24,808 bases of DNA from a virus, in the IMG/VR virus record IMGVR_UViG_3300025070_000220, positions 1 to 24,808 of that record. One strand, 5' to 3'. The notes beneath the pieces are model-generated. The model was not told where the DNA came from and made no database searches. It worked only from the letters and a program-made list of their open reading frames with translations. Positions 1 to 6,352 of this stretch are shown one piece after another. A program made the position numbers and the translations under genes. Numbering within the stretch: the stretch's first letter is position 1; each line of letters opens with the position of its first letter.

Positions 1-2
1 CT

Positions 3-1187
3 GAATTCAAAAGAAATTCAAAAGAAATCATAGATTTAGCTGTTAAGCACAACAAAAGAGATTTAGCTGATAAAGCAATTAGTGATGGTATCTCTGTTGC
101 AGAATTTAGAGGAATTTTATTAGAAAATATTTCTAACAATACTCCTTTAGAAACTCCTTCAGAAATCGGCATGACTAAAGAAGAAGTTAGAGAGTTCAGT
201 CTAGTAAAAGCTATTAGAGCTATGGCTAACCCATCTGACAGACAAGCACAGAAAGATGCAGAATTTGAATTTGAATGTTCTGCTGAAGCTGCTAGACAGT
301 ATGGTAAAGATGCACAAGGTATTATGTTGCCTGCTGAAGTCCTAAGAACTTGGGGCAAAAGAGACATCAATTCATCTGATGATTCAACACTAATAAGTGA
401 AGATTACAGAGGTGGAGATTTTATTGATGTATTAAGAAATGAATCTTCAGTAATGCAAGCTGGAGCAACAATGTTAAGAGGATTACAAGGTAATGTTGTA
501 ATTCCTAAGAAAACTGCTGCTTCATCTGCTGGCTGGATTGCTACAGAAGGAACTGCTGCTTCTGAATCAGAATTTACTTCAGGTTCAGTAACAATGTCTC
601 CTAAAGTAATCGGTGCTTTTACTGATGCAACAAGACTCTTATTACAACAATCTTCATTAGATGTTGAGAACTTAATCAGAGATGATCTAACAAAATCAAT
701 CGCTACTGCAATTGACTTAGGTGCTTTAGCTGGTTCAGGTTCAAGTGGTCAACCAACTGGTATTGCTAACACTTCAGGTATTAACACAACTACATTTGCT
801 GCTGCTAACCCAACATGGGCTGAGATTGTAGCTATGGAAAGTGCTGTTGCTAACGACAATGCTTTAACTGGTTCTTTAGGATATATCTGTAGACCTGCTG
901 ACTTCGGTACTTTAAAAACTACTGAAAAAGCTACTGGTACTGCTCAGTTTGTTGTTTCTCCTGATAACACTATGAATGGTTATAATGTTGTTAGAAGTAA
1001 TCAAGTAACAAGTGGTGATTTCTACTTTGGAAACTTTGCAGACTTATTAATTGGTATGTATGGTGGACTAGATATTACTGTTGATCCTTATGCATTATCA
1101 ACTTCAGGTGGAGTAAGAATTGTTGCTCTACAAACTGTTGATGTTGCTGTAAGACATGCAGTATCTTTCTGTAAATCAAGCGACTAA
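3..1187 (+). CDS. Major capsid protein, HK97 fold, C-terminal part of a probable prohead protease-capsid fusion (5' partial)
   Basis: Forms the icosahedral head shell. The reading frame is open from base 3, so the ATG at 171 is internal and the true start lies left of the window. The first 56 codons (EIIDLAVKHNKRDLADKAIS and on) look like the C-terminal tail of a ClpP-like head maturation protease. They run into a delta/scaffold-like segment (EEVREFSLVKAIRAMANP) and then the capsid body, with MLPAEVL, GGDFIDVLRN and VVIPKKT, a Gly/Ala-rich centre, and a C-terminal GLDITVDPYALSTSGGVRIV typical of HK97-type capsids. Protease-capsid fusions are known in proteobacterial phages. Here the fusion is inferred because only the junction is visible. 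The capsid identity is nearly certain; the protease part is less sure. Confidence 0.9.
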   Translation, partial: EFKRNSKEIIDLAVKHNKRDLADKAISDGISVAEFRGILLENISNNTPLETPSEIGMTKEEVREFSLVKAIRAMANPSDRQAQKDAEFEFECSAEAARQYGKDAQGIMLPAEVLRTWGKRDINSSDDSTLISEDYRGGDFIDVLRNESSVMQAGATMLRGLQGNVVIPKKTAASSAGWIATEGTAASESEFTSGSVTMSPKVIGAFTDATRLLLQQSSLDVENLIRDDLTKSIATAIDLGALAGSGSSGQPTGIANTSGINTTTFAAANPTWAEIVAMESAVANDNALTGSLGYICRPADFGTLKTTEKATGTAQFVVSPDNTMNGYNVVRSNQVTSGDFYFGNFADLLIGMYGGLDITVDPYALSTSGGVRIVALQTVDVAVRHAVSFCKSSD

Positions 1188-1208
1188 TTAACTGATGCTT
1201 AAATGGAA

Positions 1209-1228
1209 TGGGGGTAGTAATACCCCCA
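1209..1228 (+). promoter_or_regulatory. Perfect hairpin just after the capsid gene
   Basis: TGGGGGTA and TACCCCCA form a perfect 8-bp stem around a GTAA loop. It starts 21 bases after the capsid stop and lies before the likely ATG of the next gene. There is no run of T behind it (ACTTAAAT follows), so it is not a textbook intrinsic terminator. It may be an mRNA 3'-end stabiliser or partial attenuator that separates abundant capsid message from the downstream genes. The structure is directly visible; its function is inferred. Confidence 0.6.
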
Positions 1229-1236
1229 ACTTAAAT

Positions 1237-1452
1237 ATGAAAAAATACAAAATATTAACAGATACAATGGCTGGTGGTTCTAAGGTTCATGCTGGCGATA
1301 TAGTTGAACTACACGAGCATGAAGGTCATGCTTTATGTGGTTATGGAAAAGCTGAAGTTCATACAGCTAAACCTAAAGCAAAAAAAGAAGATAGAAGCGT
1401 AGGTTTAGAAACTTCAAAAGTAAAAGCTCCTAAGACTAGAGCTAAAAAATAA
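1237..1452 (+). CDS. Small Lys-rich head-region protein, unknown function
   Basis: A 71-aa protein with a short folded-looking N-terminal half (residues 1-43, KVHAGDIVELHEHEGHALCG) and a highly basic Lys/Ala/Pro tail (residues 44-71). An in-frame ATG at 1195 exists, but it would place the 1209-1228 hairpin inside the coding sequence and add a low-complexity WNGGSNTPNLN leader. I therefore prefer the ATG at 1237, although neither start has a clear Shine-Dalgarno sequence. The position between capsid and head-tail joining genes is where small head-completion or decoration proteins often sit. No family was recognised. Confidence 0.65.
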   Translation: MKKYKILTDTMAGGSKVHAGDIVELHEHEGHALCGYGKAEVHTAKPKAKKEDRSVGLETSKVKAPKTRAKK

Positions 1453-1455
1453 ATC

Positions 1456-1860
1456 ATGCCTTTAGAGAGTGCATTAGATTTTAACGCCTATGTTGATACA
1501 ACAACAGGTCATGGTGTTACTGCCACTTTCTTTGAGGTTCAATCATCACTATGGGATGCAAGACAAGGATTAATTGATACTTGGTTTGATATTGATTCAG
1601 GTGATGCCTATAGTATAAATATTATAATTGATCAAGAATATTTCAATATAGAAGGTGGTACTGTTCCTGTTGCTGGTTATCAACCAAGAGCAATAGTCAA
1701 AGCATCTGATGTACCCTATATATCTCAAGAAGATAGATTAATTGTTGATGCAATAACAACTGATAAAGGTAATGTTCTTAAATCTGAAACTACCTTTTTA
1801 GTAAAAACAGTAGAACCTGATAATACAGGTTTAGTTTCATTGGTTTTAGAGGAGCAATAA
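1456..1860 (+). CDS. Head-tail joining protein, lambda FII-like (copy 1)
   Basis: A 134-aa protein probably placed at the head-tail interface. Its C-terminal half follows the lambda FII pattern: a PRAIVKASDV strand, then DRLIVDAI, a hairpin (GNVLKSETTFLVKTV) and a final PDNTGLVSLVLEEQ resembling the end of the FII fold. It is clearly paralogous to the next gene; shared blocks are LD...Y.D...GHGV, the INII strand, DVP and RLxVxAI. It carries an extra segment (about residues 27-51, FEVQSSLWDARQGLIDTW) that its neighbour lacks. It ends TAATG with the next start, so the two are translationally coupled. Family assignment is by pattern recognition and is moderately sure. Confidence 0.7.
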   Translation: MPLESALDFNAYVDTTTGHGVTATFFEVQSSLWDARQGLIDTWFDIDSGDAYSINIIIDQEYFNIEGGTVPVAGYQPRAIVKASDVPYISQEDRLIVDAITTDKGNVLKSETTFLVKTVEPDNTGLVSLVLEEQ

Positions 1861-2210
1861 TGTCTCAATTTAGATTAGAAACTGAATTAGATATGGCTGG
1901 ATATTTAGATATTAATTTTGGTCATGGGGTTTCTGCTGTCTATACAAATTCAGGTACTTCTACAACAATCAATATTATTTTAAATAATGAATATGTAGAA
2001 CAAGAAGAGGGTATTGGTGTTGAAGCATTAAAACCAATAGCCTATTGCAGAACTATAGATGTTCCCAATATTGCATTCGGAAATAGATTAGATGTATCTG
2101 CAATAAAAGATACAAATGGTAATATACTCAAAGCAGCACAAAGCTATACTGTTGTTAATATACAAGCAGATAGAACAGGTTTTAGTGCATTAATGTTAGA
2201 GGAAATATAA
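1860..2210 (+). CDS. Head-tail joining protein, lambda FII-like (copy 2)
   Basis: A 116-aa paralogue of the upstream protein. It has the same order of elements: LDMAGYLDINFGHGVSAVY, a TINIILNNEY strand, PIAYCRTIDVP, NRLDVSAI, an NGNILKAAQSYTVV hairpin and a C-terminal GFSALMLEEI. The copies are well diverged, so the duplication is old and both have probably been kept for distinct places in the connector, such as head-closure ring and adaptor or a mixed ring. The start overlaps the previous stop by one base (TAATG) and the end does the same with the tail terminator gene. Confidence 0.7.
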   Translation: MSQFRLETELDMAGYLDINFGHGVSAVYTNSGTSTTINIILNNEYVEQEEGIGVEALKPIAYCRTIDVPNIAFGNRLDVSAIKDTNGNILKAAQSYTVVNIQADRTGFSALMLEEI

Positions 2211-2650
2211 TGGCAAATCATATAAGACAACAAATTAGAGAAAAGTTTGGTACTACTTTAACTGGTCTAACTACAACTGGATCAAGAGTCTATGAGTCAA
2301 GGGTTTATCCATTAGAAACAGTACCAGCATTAGTTATCTATACTAAGTCAGAAACATCTGAACCTATAGTGATAGGTACTGATAGAGTTATGAGTAGAGA
2401 ATTGTCAGTAGTAGTAGAAGGATATGCAAAAGCTACTAGTGACTTTGATGATACTATTGATACAATATCAAAAGAAGTTGAGGAAGCAATAGCAGCAGAT
2501 AGAACTTTAGATGGATTAACTAAAGATTGCTATTTAGAATCAACAGAAATAGAGTTTAATGGTGAAGGTGAGAAACCACTAGGATATGTGAGTTTAACCT
2601 TCTTAGCAAATTACTATGTTCAGGAAACTAATCCTGACGTAGCAGTATAG
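2210..2650 (+). CDS. Tail terminator protein, lambda gpU-like
   Basis: A 146-aa protein of the size and layout of the gpU / minor tail protein U family, which forms a ring capping the growing tail tube and later binds the head. Seen here: an N-terminal helix (IRQQIREKFGTTLTGL), a PALVIYTKSE strand, a central RELSVVVEGYAK strand, a helix (DTISKEVEEAIAAD), and a C-terminal GYVSLTFLANYYV strand that closes the usual alpha/beta fold. The position between head-tail joining and tail tube genes fits the conserved siphovirus order, which adds confidence to the call. Confidence 0.8.
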   Translation: MANHIRQQIREKFGTTLTGLTTTGSRVYESRVYPLETVPALVIYTKSETSEPIVIGTDRVMSRELSVVVEGYAKATSDFDDTIDTISKEVEEAIAADRTLDGLTKDCYLESTEIEFNGEGEKPLGYVSLTFLANYYVQETNPDVAV

Positions 2651-2659
2651 GAGACAGTT

Positions 2660-2827
2660 ATGAAAATGATTAGTCCTGATGGCAAAGTTTCTATAGAAGC
2701 TCATCCTTCTAAGGTTGAGTCTTTATTGAATATGGGTTGGAAAGAGGAAGCAGTCCATTCGCAAGATAAAATTAAATCTTCTTCTAAGAAAAAGTCGAAA
2801 GACGAGGTAGAAAATGGCAACACATAA
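2660..2827 (+). CDS. Small basic tail-module protein (55 aa)
   Basis: A short gene with a good ribosome-binding site (GGAGA, 2649-2653) seven bases before its ATG. The protein begins MKMISPDGKVSIEAHPSKVE, continues LLNMGWKEE and ends in a Lys/Ser-rich tail. Its last 14 bases overlap the start of the tail tube gene. The form '-P-D-G-K-V-x-x-x-x-H-P-S-K-V-x-x-L-L-x-x-G-W' recalls small proteins that sit beside head or tail connector genes in other phages, but I cannot assign a function. Reading frame, ribosome site and snug spacing make it a real gene. Confidence 0.7.
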   Translation: MKMISPDGKVSIEAHPSKVESLLNMGWKEEAVHSQDKIKSSSKKKSKDEVENGNT

Positions 2828-3203
2828 AGGAAGTGAAGGAACTGTAAAAGTCGGTTCTAATGCTGTAGCTGAAATAAGGTCTTATTCTATTGAAGAATCA
2901 GCAGACACATTGGAAGATACTTCAATGGGAGATACTGCTCGTTCATATAAGTCATCATTGACTTCTTTCTCAGGAAGTTTAGATGTATTTTGGGATGAGA
3001 CTGATACTAGTGGTCAAGGTGCTTTAACCATTGGCTCAGAAGTAACTCTTAATGTATATCCTGAAGGAGATGCATCAGGTGATACTTATTATACTGGTTC
3101 AGCTATTGTTACTGGTGTTTCAAGAAGTGCATCATTTGATGGACTGGTTGAAGCTAGCATTTCAGTACAAGGTAATGGTGCATTAACATCAACAACAGTA
3201 TAA
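2814..3203 (+). CDS. Major tail tube protein
   Basis: A 129-aa protein that would polymerise into the tail tube around the tape measure. The sequence has the tail-tube pattern: an N-terminal GSEGTVKVGSNAVAEIRSYSIEES strand pair, the DTLEDTSMGDTARSYKSSLTSFSGSLDV stretch (threonine/serine-rich inserted loop and 'sGsl-v' strand), then VTLNVYPEG and a final SISVQGNGALT. The length is typical for a compact tube protein without an Ig-like C-terminal domain. It is followed at once by the gpG/gpGT chaperone and tape measure, the standard order. Confidence 0.85.
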   Translation: MATHKGSEGTVKVGSNAVAEIRSYSIEESADTLEDTSMGDTARSYKSSLTSFSGSLDVFWDETDTSGQGALTIGSEVTLNVYPEGDASGDTYYTGSAIVTGVSRSASFDGLVEASISVQGNGALTSTTV

Positions 3204-3207
3204 GAAC

Positions 3208-3543
3208 ATGAAACTTATAGATAAGGCAAAAGCTCATTTTGATTCTTTAGAAATCAAAGAGATAGAGATACCTGAATGGAGTGATGGAGATGAGGTTCTT
3301 AAAGTATATGCAAAGCCATTAACGCTAGCAGAAATGTCTAAATTGCAACGATATGCAAAAGACGATGATGTAGCATTGATGGCTTATTGCTTAATATATA
3401 AAGCCTTAGATTCTGATGGTGAAAAAGTATTTGATCTATCAGATAAACATACGCTTATGAATGGTGTAGATAAAGATGTACTTGCAAGAGTCGCAACTGA
3501 AATAATGTCTGCTCCAAGTGTAGAACAACAAGCAAAAAAGTAG
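3208..3543 (+). CDS. Tail assembly chaperone, short form (gpG-like)
   Basis: A 111-aa protein placed between tail tube and tape measure, the position of lambda gpG. It opens with a strand-rich region (KEIEIPEWSDGDEVLKVYAKPLTLAEMSKLQRYA), continues DDVALMAYCLIYKALDSDGEKVF and finishes with a helix before the TAG at 3541. Such proteins bind the tape measure and recruit tube subunits but are not in the mature virion. The final codons GCA AAA AAG contain a frameshift site that yields the longer gpGT form described separately. Confidence 0.85.
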   Translation: MKLIDKAKAHFDSLEIKEIEIPEWSDGDEVLKVYAKPLTLAEMSKLQRYAKDDDVALMAYCLIYKALDSDGEKVFDLSDKHTLMNGVDKDVLARVATEIMSAPSVEQQAKK

Positions 3544-3695
3544 TAGAGGATAAGGACTTATTTGCTAAATACTATCTAGCTGAAATGTTGCATTGCACAC
3601 TTCAGGAACTAGAAGAAAAGATGACCTTATCCGAATTTACAGGATGGTTAGCATATTTAGAGGAAAAGAATAGGCAGATAAGAAATGGCAACTGA
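3208..3695 (+). CDS. Tail assembly chaperone, long form by programmed -1 frameshift (gpGT-like)
   Basis: If ribosomes slip back one base at A AAA AAG (3534-3540), translation leaves the gpG frame before its stop. It continues VVEDKDLFAKYYLAEMLHCT, then LQELEEKMTLSEFTGWLAYLEEKN, to a TGA at 3693-3695. The product would be 162 aa. The extension has the usual gpT signature: a helix followed by 'T-L-x-E-L-x-x-x-x-(T/S)-x-x-E-(F/L)-x-x-W-x-A-Y'. It has no ATG and ribosome site of its own suited to independent expression, and it overlaps the tape measure start by 11 bases. In lambda and relatives a small fraction of chaperone is made this way and the G:GT ratio matters for tail assembly. Confidence 0.88.
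3534..3540 (+). promoter_or_regulatory. Slippery heptamer A AAA AAG for -1 frameshifting
   Basis: In the gpG frame the codons are GCA AAA AAG TAG, giving the heptamer A AAA AAG. This is one of the most efficient bacterial -1 slip sites and is also used in E. coli dnaX. It lies directly before the zero-frame stop, and a second stop follows in tandem (TAG TAG). I see no strong stem-loop immediately downstream; the nearby TAG TAG and CTATCTA give only weak pairing. Confidence 0.88.
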
Positions 3696-5199
3696 TTATA
3701 AATTAAGAATTACAGCCCAAGATAAAAGTAAAAAGGGTTTTAATTCAGTAAATAAAAATATCAACAGTACACAATCAGCTATGAAAAAATTAGCTGGTGC
3801 TTTTGCTGGTGTATTTGCTGTTAGACAGCTTGTTCAATTTGGTAATCAAGCATTACAAGTTGCTGATGATATTGGTAAACTTGCCGATTCTGTAAATGTA
3901 AGCACAACATTCTTACAGCAATATCAATTTGCTGCTGAGCAATCAGGAATAAGCACAGAAGGTTTTACTAAAGCTCTTAGATTCTTTGCTAAGGGTGTTG
4001 GTGAAGCTACTATGGGTACTGGTTTAGCTAAAAGAGCTTTTGAAGAAATGGGAATTTCTTTAGAAGATGCTGGTGGTCAAACTAAAAGTACTGAAGATTT
4101 ATTCAAAGAATTTTTCCATACCTTAGAATCTATACAAGACCCTTTACAGAGAAGTGGATTATTAGCTCAAGTCTTTGGCTCAAGAGTTGGTATTCAAATG
4201 GCTAATCTTATAAAAAGTGGTGCTATGGCTATGGATGATTTAGCTGAATCTGCTACTGGCATCATAGATGAAGAAACAATTAGAAATGCTGAAGCATTTA
4301 ACGACACTATGAATAGATTAAAACGACAAGTTTTAGTTCCATTACAAAGTGCATTTGTTAATACATCAAAAGCTATTCTTGATTTCGCAGAAGCTATGGG
4401 TTTAATAAAGCCTGATTTATTTACAAAATCTTTAGATGAATTAAATACATCTTTAGATGAGCAAAATGCTAAATTGCAGAGAAATACAGAACTTGTAGAA
4501 AGATTTGGTGCGATCCCTCAATATACAAGACCATTAGAAGCAGCAAAAAAACAAATTGAATTATTGGAAGATGCAATAACAAAAAGAGAAAAGCAGATTG
4601 AAATAGAGAAAAAATTACAAGCGACACAGACTGAAGGTGTTACTGCTCAAGAAAATATTAATAATTCAATAAAAGAAAATATAACTGTAGTAAAACAATT
4701 TGCAGATACAGTTGAGGGTGAATTAACAAGAGCATTTACAGATTTTTTTGATTCTACAAGCAAACAATTTTTAGATTTTAAAAATTTATCTCGTTCAGTA
4801 GCTAGAGCAGTTATAAATGAGTTAATGAATATATTTGTAGTTCAAAAATTAGTTGGAATGGCAACAACTGCTATAACTAATGCTGCAACAGTTGGTAGTG
4901 GTGGTTTAGGTGATGCAGTAGATGGAATACAAAGTTTAAATGGTGGTGGTTATACAGGTAATGGTATTAGAGCAGGTGGTTTAGATGGCAAGGGTGGTCG
5001 TTTAGCTATGATACATCCTCAAGAAACTGTTATAGACCATACTAAAGGGCAAGCTATTCAATCAGCACCAACAGTAAACTTTAATATATCAACAGTAGAT
5101 GCTGCTGGATTTGATCAGTTATTAGCATCAAGAAAAGGATTGATAACATCAATCATAAACAATGCCATGAATAATCAAGGCAAAATGGGAGTCGTATAA
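3685..5199 (+). CDS. Tail tape measure protein
   Basis: A 504-aa protein that sets tail length and is packed inside the tube. The N-terminus (LRITAQDKSKKGFNSVNKNI) and the segment DDIGKLADSVNVSTTFLQQY with QFAAEQSGIS are typical of phage tape measure proteins. So is the FGSRVGIQMANLIKSG block near residue 165-180. A helical, Gln/Lys/Glu-rich section follows (about residues 245-320). The C-terminus holds a Gly-rich stretch and RLAMIHPQETVIDHTKG (about residues 433-452), the conserved lambda-type tape measure tail. At roughly 1.5 angstrom per residue this implies a short tail, around 75 nm; that figure is an inference from family behaviour. The start overlaps the gpGT end. Confidence 0.92.
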   Translation: MATDYKLRITAQDKSKKGFNSVNKNINSTQSAMKKLAGAFAGVFAVRQLVQFGNQALQVADDIGKLADSVNVSTTFLQQYQFAAEQSGISTEGFTKALRFFAKGVGEATMGTGLAKRAFEEMGISLEDAGGQTKSTEDLFKEFFHTLESIQDPLQRSGLLAQVFGSRVGIQMANLIKSGAMAMDDLAESATGIIDEETIRNAEAFNDTMNRLKRQVLVPLQSAFVNTSKAILDFAEAMGLIKPDLFTKSLDELNTSLDEQNAKLQRNTELVERFGAIPQYTRPLEAAKKQIELLEDAITKREKQIEIEKKLQATQTEGVTAQENINNSIKENITVVKQFADTVEGELTRAFTDFFDSTSKQFLDFKNLSRSVARAVINELMNIFVVQKLVGMATTAITNAATVGSGGLGDAVDGIQSLNGGGYTGNGIRAGGLDGKGGRLAMIHPQETVIDHTKGQAIQSAPTVNFNISTVDAAGFDQLLASRKGLITSIINNAMNNQGKMGVV

Positions 5200-5804
5200 T
5201 GTCAGGACAATTTCCAACATCTCCTAATTTTAGAAGTTTAAATTTTAAAGATAATAGACCCACTTTAATAAATCAGACTTTATCAGGTAAAAAACAAGTC
5301 AGACAAATAGGTAGTCAATATTTTTCTTTTACAGTTCAAATGCCACCTTTACAACAAGAAAAAGCCCAAGAAGTATTTGCATTTTTACAAAAACAAAAAG
5401 GTTCTTTTGAGGACTTTACTATAGTCGCACCATTAGATAATTTAGGTGCAGGTAAGGCAGAAACAGATATACAGGTAGTTGGATCACATATATCAGGAGA
5501 TGCTTCTATTGCTTTAGATGGCTTTTCAGCTAGTCAAACAGGTGCATTAAAAGCTGGTGATCTGATTAAGTTTGCCAATCATAGTAAAGTTTATATGGTG
5601 CAATCAGATATTGATTCTGATAGTGGTGGAGCATTAACTGTTCTTATATCACCTAACCTAGTAGCATCTCTAGCAGATAATGAAGCTGTTACTGTAAACA
5701 AGCCTAGCTTTACTGTTTATCTTGAAAATAATGAGATTATGTATTCAACAGATGCTAGTGGTTTTTATAGTATTTCATTTGATGTTAGAGAGGTTATAAC
5801 CTAA
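5199..5804 (+). CDS. Minor tail protein, probable distal tail / gpM-like
   Basis: A 201-aa protein immediately after the tape measure, where the distal tail hub proteins are encoded. It starts with a conserved-looking PNFRSLNFKDNRPTLINQTLSG, followed by GSQYFSFTVQMPPLQQEKAQEVFAFLQKQKG, a pattern of a strand and helix shared by baseplate-hub minor tail proteins. The middle (residues 90-165) is a beta-rich insertion (TDIQVVGSHISGDAS to LTVLISPNL), and it closes with FYSISFDVREVI. It probably forms a ring joining tube to tip. The precise family (gpM-like or Dit-like) is uncertain; the tail role is well supported by order and TAATG coupling on both sides. Confidence 0.65.
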   Translation: MSGQFPTSPNFRSLNFKDNRPTLINQTLSGKKQVRQIGSQYFSFTVQMPPLQQEKAQEVFAFLQKQKGSFEDFTIVAPLDNLGAGKAETDIQVVGSHISGDASIALDGFSASQTGALKAGDLIKFANHSKVYMVQSDIDSDSGGALTVLISPNLVASLADNEAVTVNKPSFTVYLENNEIMYSTDASGFYSISFDVREVIT

Positions 5805-6352
5805 TGCCTAGAAGTTTATCTACTGATTTACAAACTCAAGTATCATCAACAGCAACTAAGACAGCTTTTTTAGTTGAGCTTAATTTATCTTCTACTATTA
5901 GATTAACTGATTGGTATTCTAATGTAACCTATGATTCAAACAGTTATCAGGCTGGTGGTTCTTTTTTAACTATTGATTCTACAACTGAAACAGGTCAATT
6001 ACAGGTAGATGAAATTAATTTAGGTTTTTCTAATGTTACAGATCAAGTAAGGTCTTTAGTTCAAGATGGTGCATTTACAGATAAAACAGTAGATATCTAT
6101 TTAGCTTACTTTAATACAGACGAAACTATTGTAGGTGCAATAAGTTTTTTTAAGGGTCAAATAAGAAATGTAGCTATTATTGAAAACATAAATGGATGTA
6201 CTTTAAATATGAATGTTGCATCTCATTGGTCTAATTGGAATTTAACTAAAGGTAGACATTTTTCAGTAGAATCACAACAAGCATTTAGTGCAGGTGATGA
6301 TGGTATGGAATATGCAACTCAGGTTAAATCAGATGTTAGGTGGGGTAAATAA
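5804..6352 (+). CDS. Minor tail protein, lambda gpL / DUF2163-like
   Basis: A 182-aa beta-rich protein. Motifs seen are FLVELNLSSTIRLTDWYSNV and 'Y-D-S-N-S-Y-Q-A-G-G-S-F-L-T-I' near residues 43-57. These match the opening of hub proteins of the gpL and DUF2163 type, where a strand is followed by LTD and a SYxAGG turn. A further conserved-type block is VDEINLGFSNV, then VDIYLAYFNTDE and FFKGQIRN. It probably forms the hub between distal tail ring and tail tip. The C-terminus (NWNLTKGRHFSVESQQAF) retains the residual shape of the BR0599-like domain but lacks its paired cysteines, so no metal site is expected. Confidence 0.68.
   Translation: MPRSLSTDLQTQVSSTATKTAFLVELNLSSTIRLTDWYSNVTYDSNSYQAGGSFLTIDSTTETGQLQVDEINLGFSNVTDQVRSLVQDGAFTDKTVDIYLAYFNTDETIVGAISFFKGQIRNVAIIENINGCTLNMNVASHWSNWNLTKGRHFSVESQQAFSAGDDGMEYATQVKSDVRWGK

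Noticed and set aside
171-1187. ATG at 171 as the start of the capsid protein
   Set aside because: The frame is open without stop from base 3, and the upstream residues are of protease-tail type; 171 is internal.
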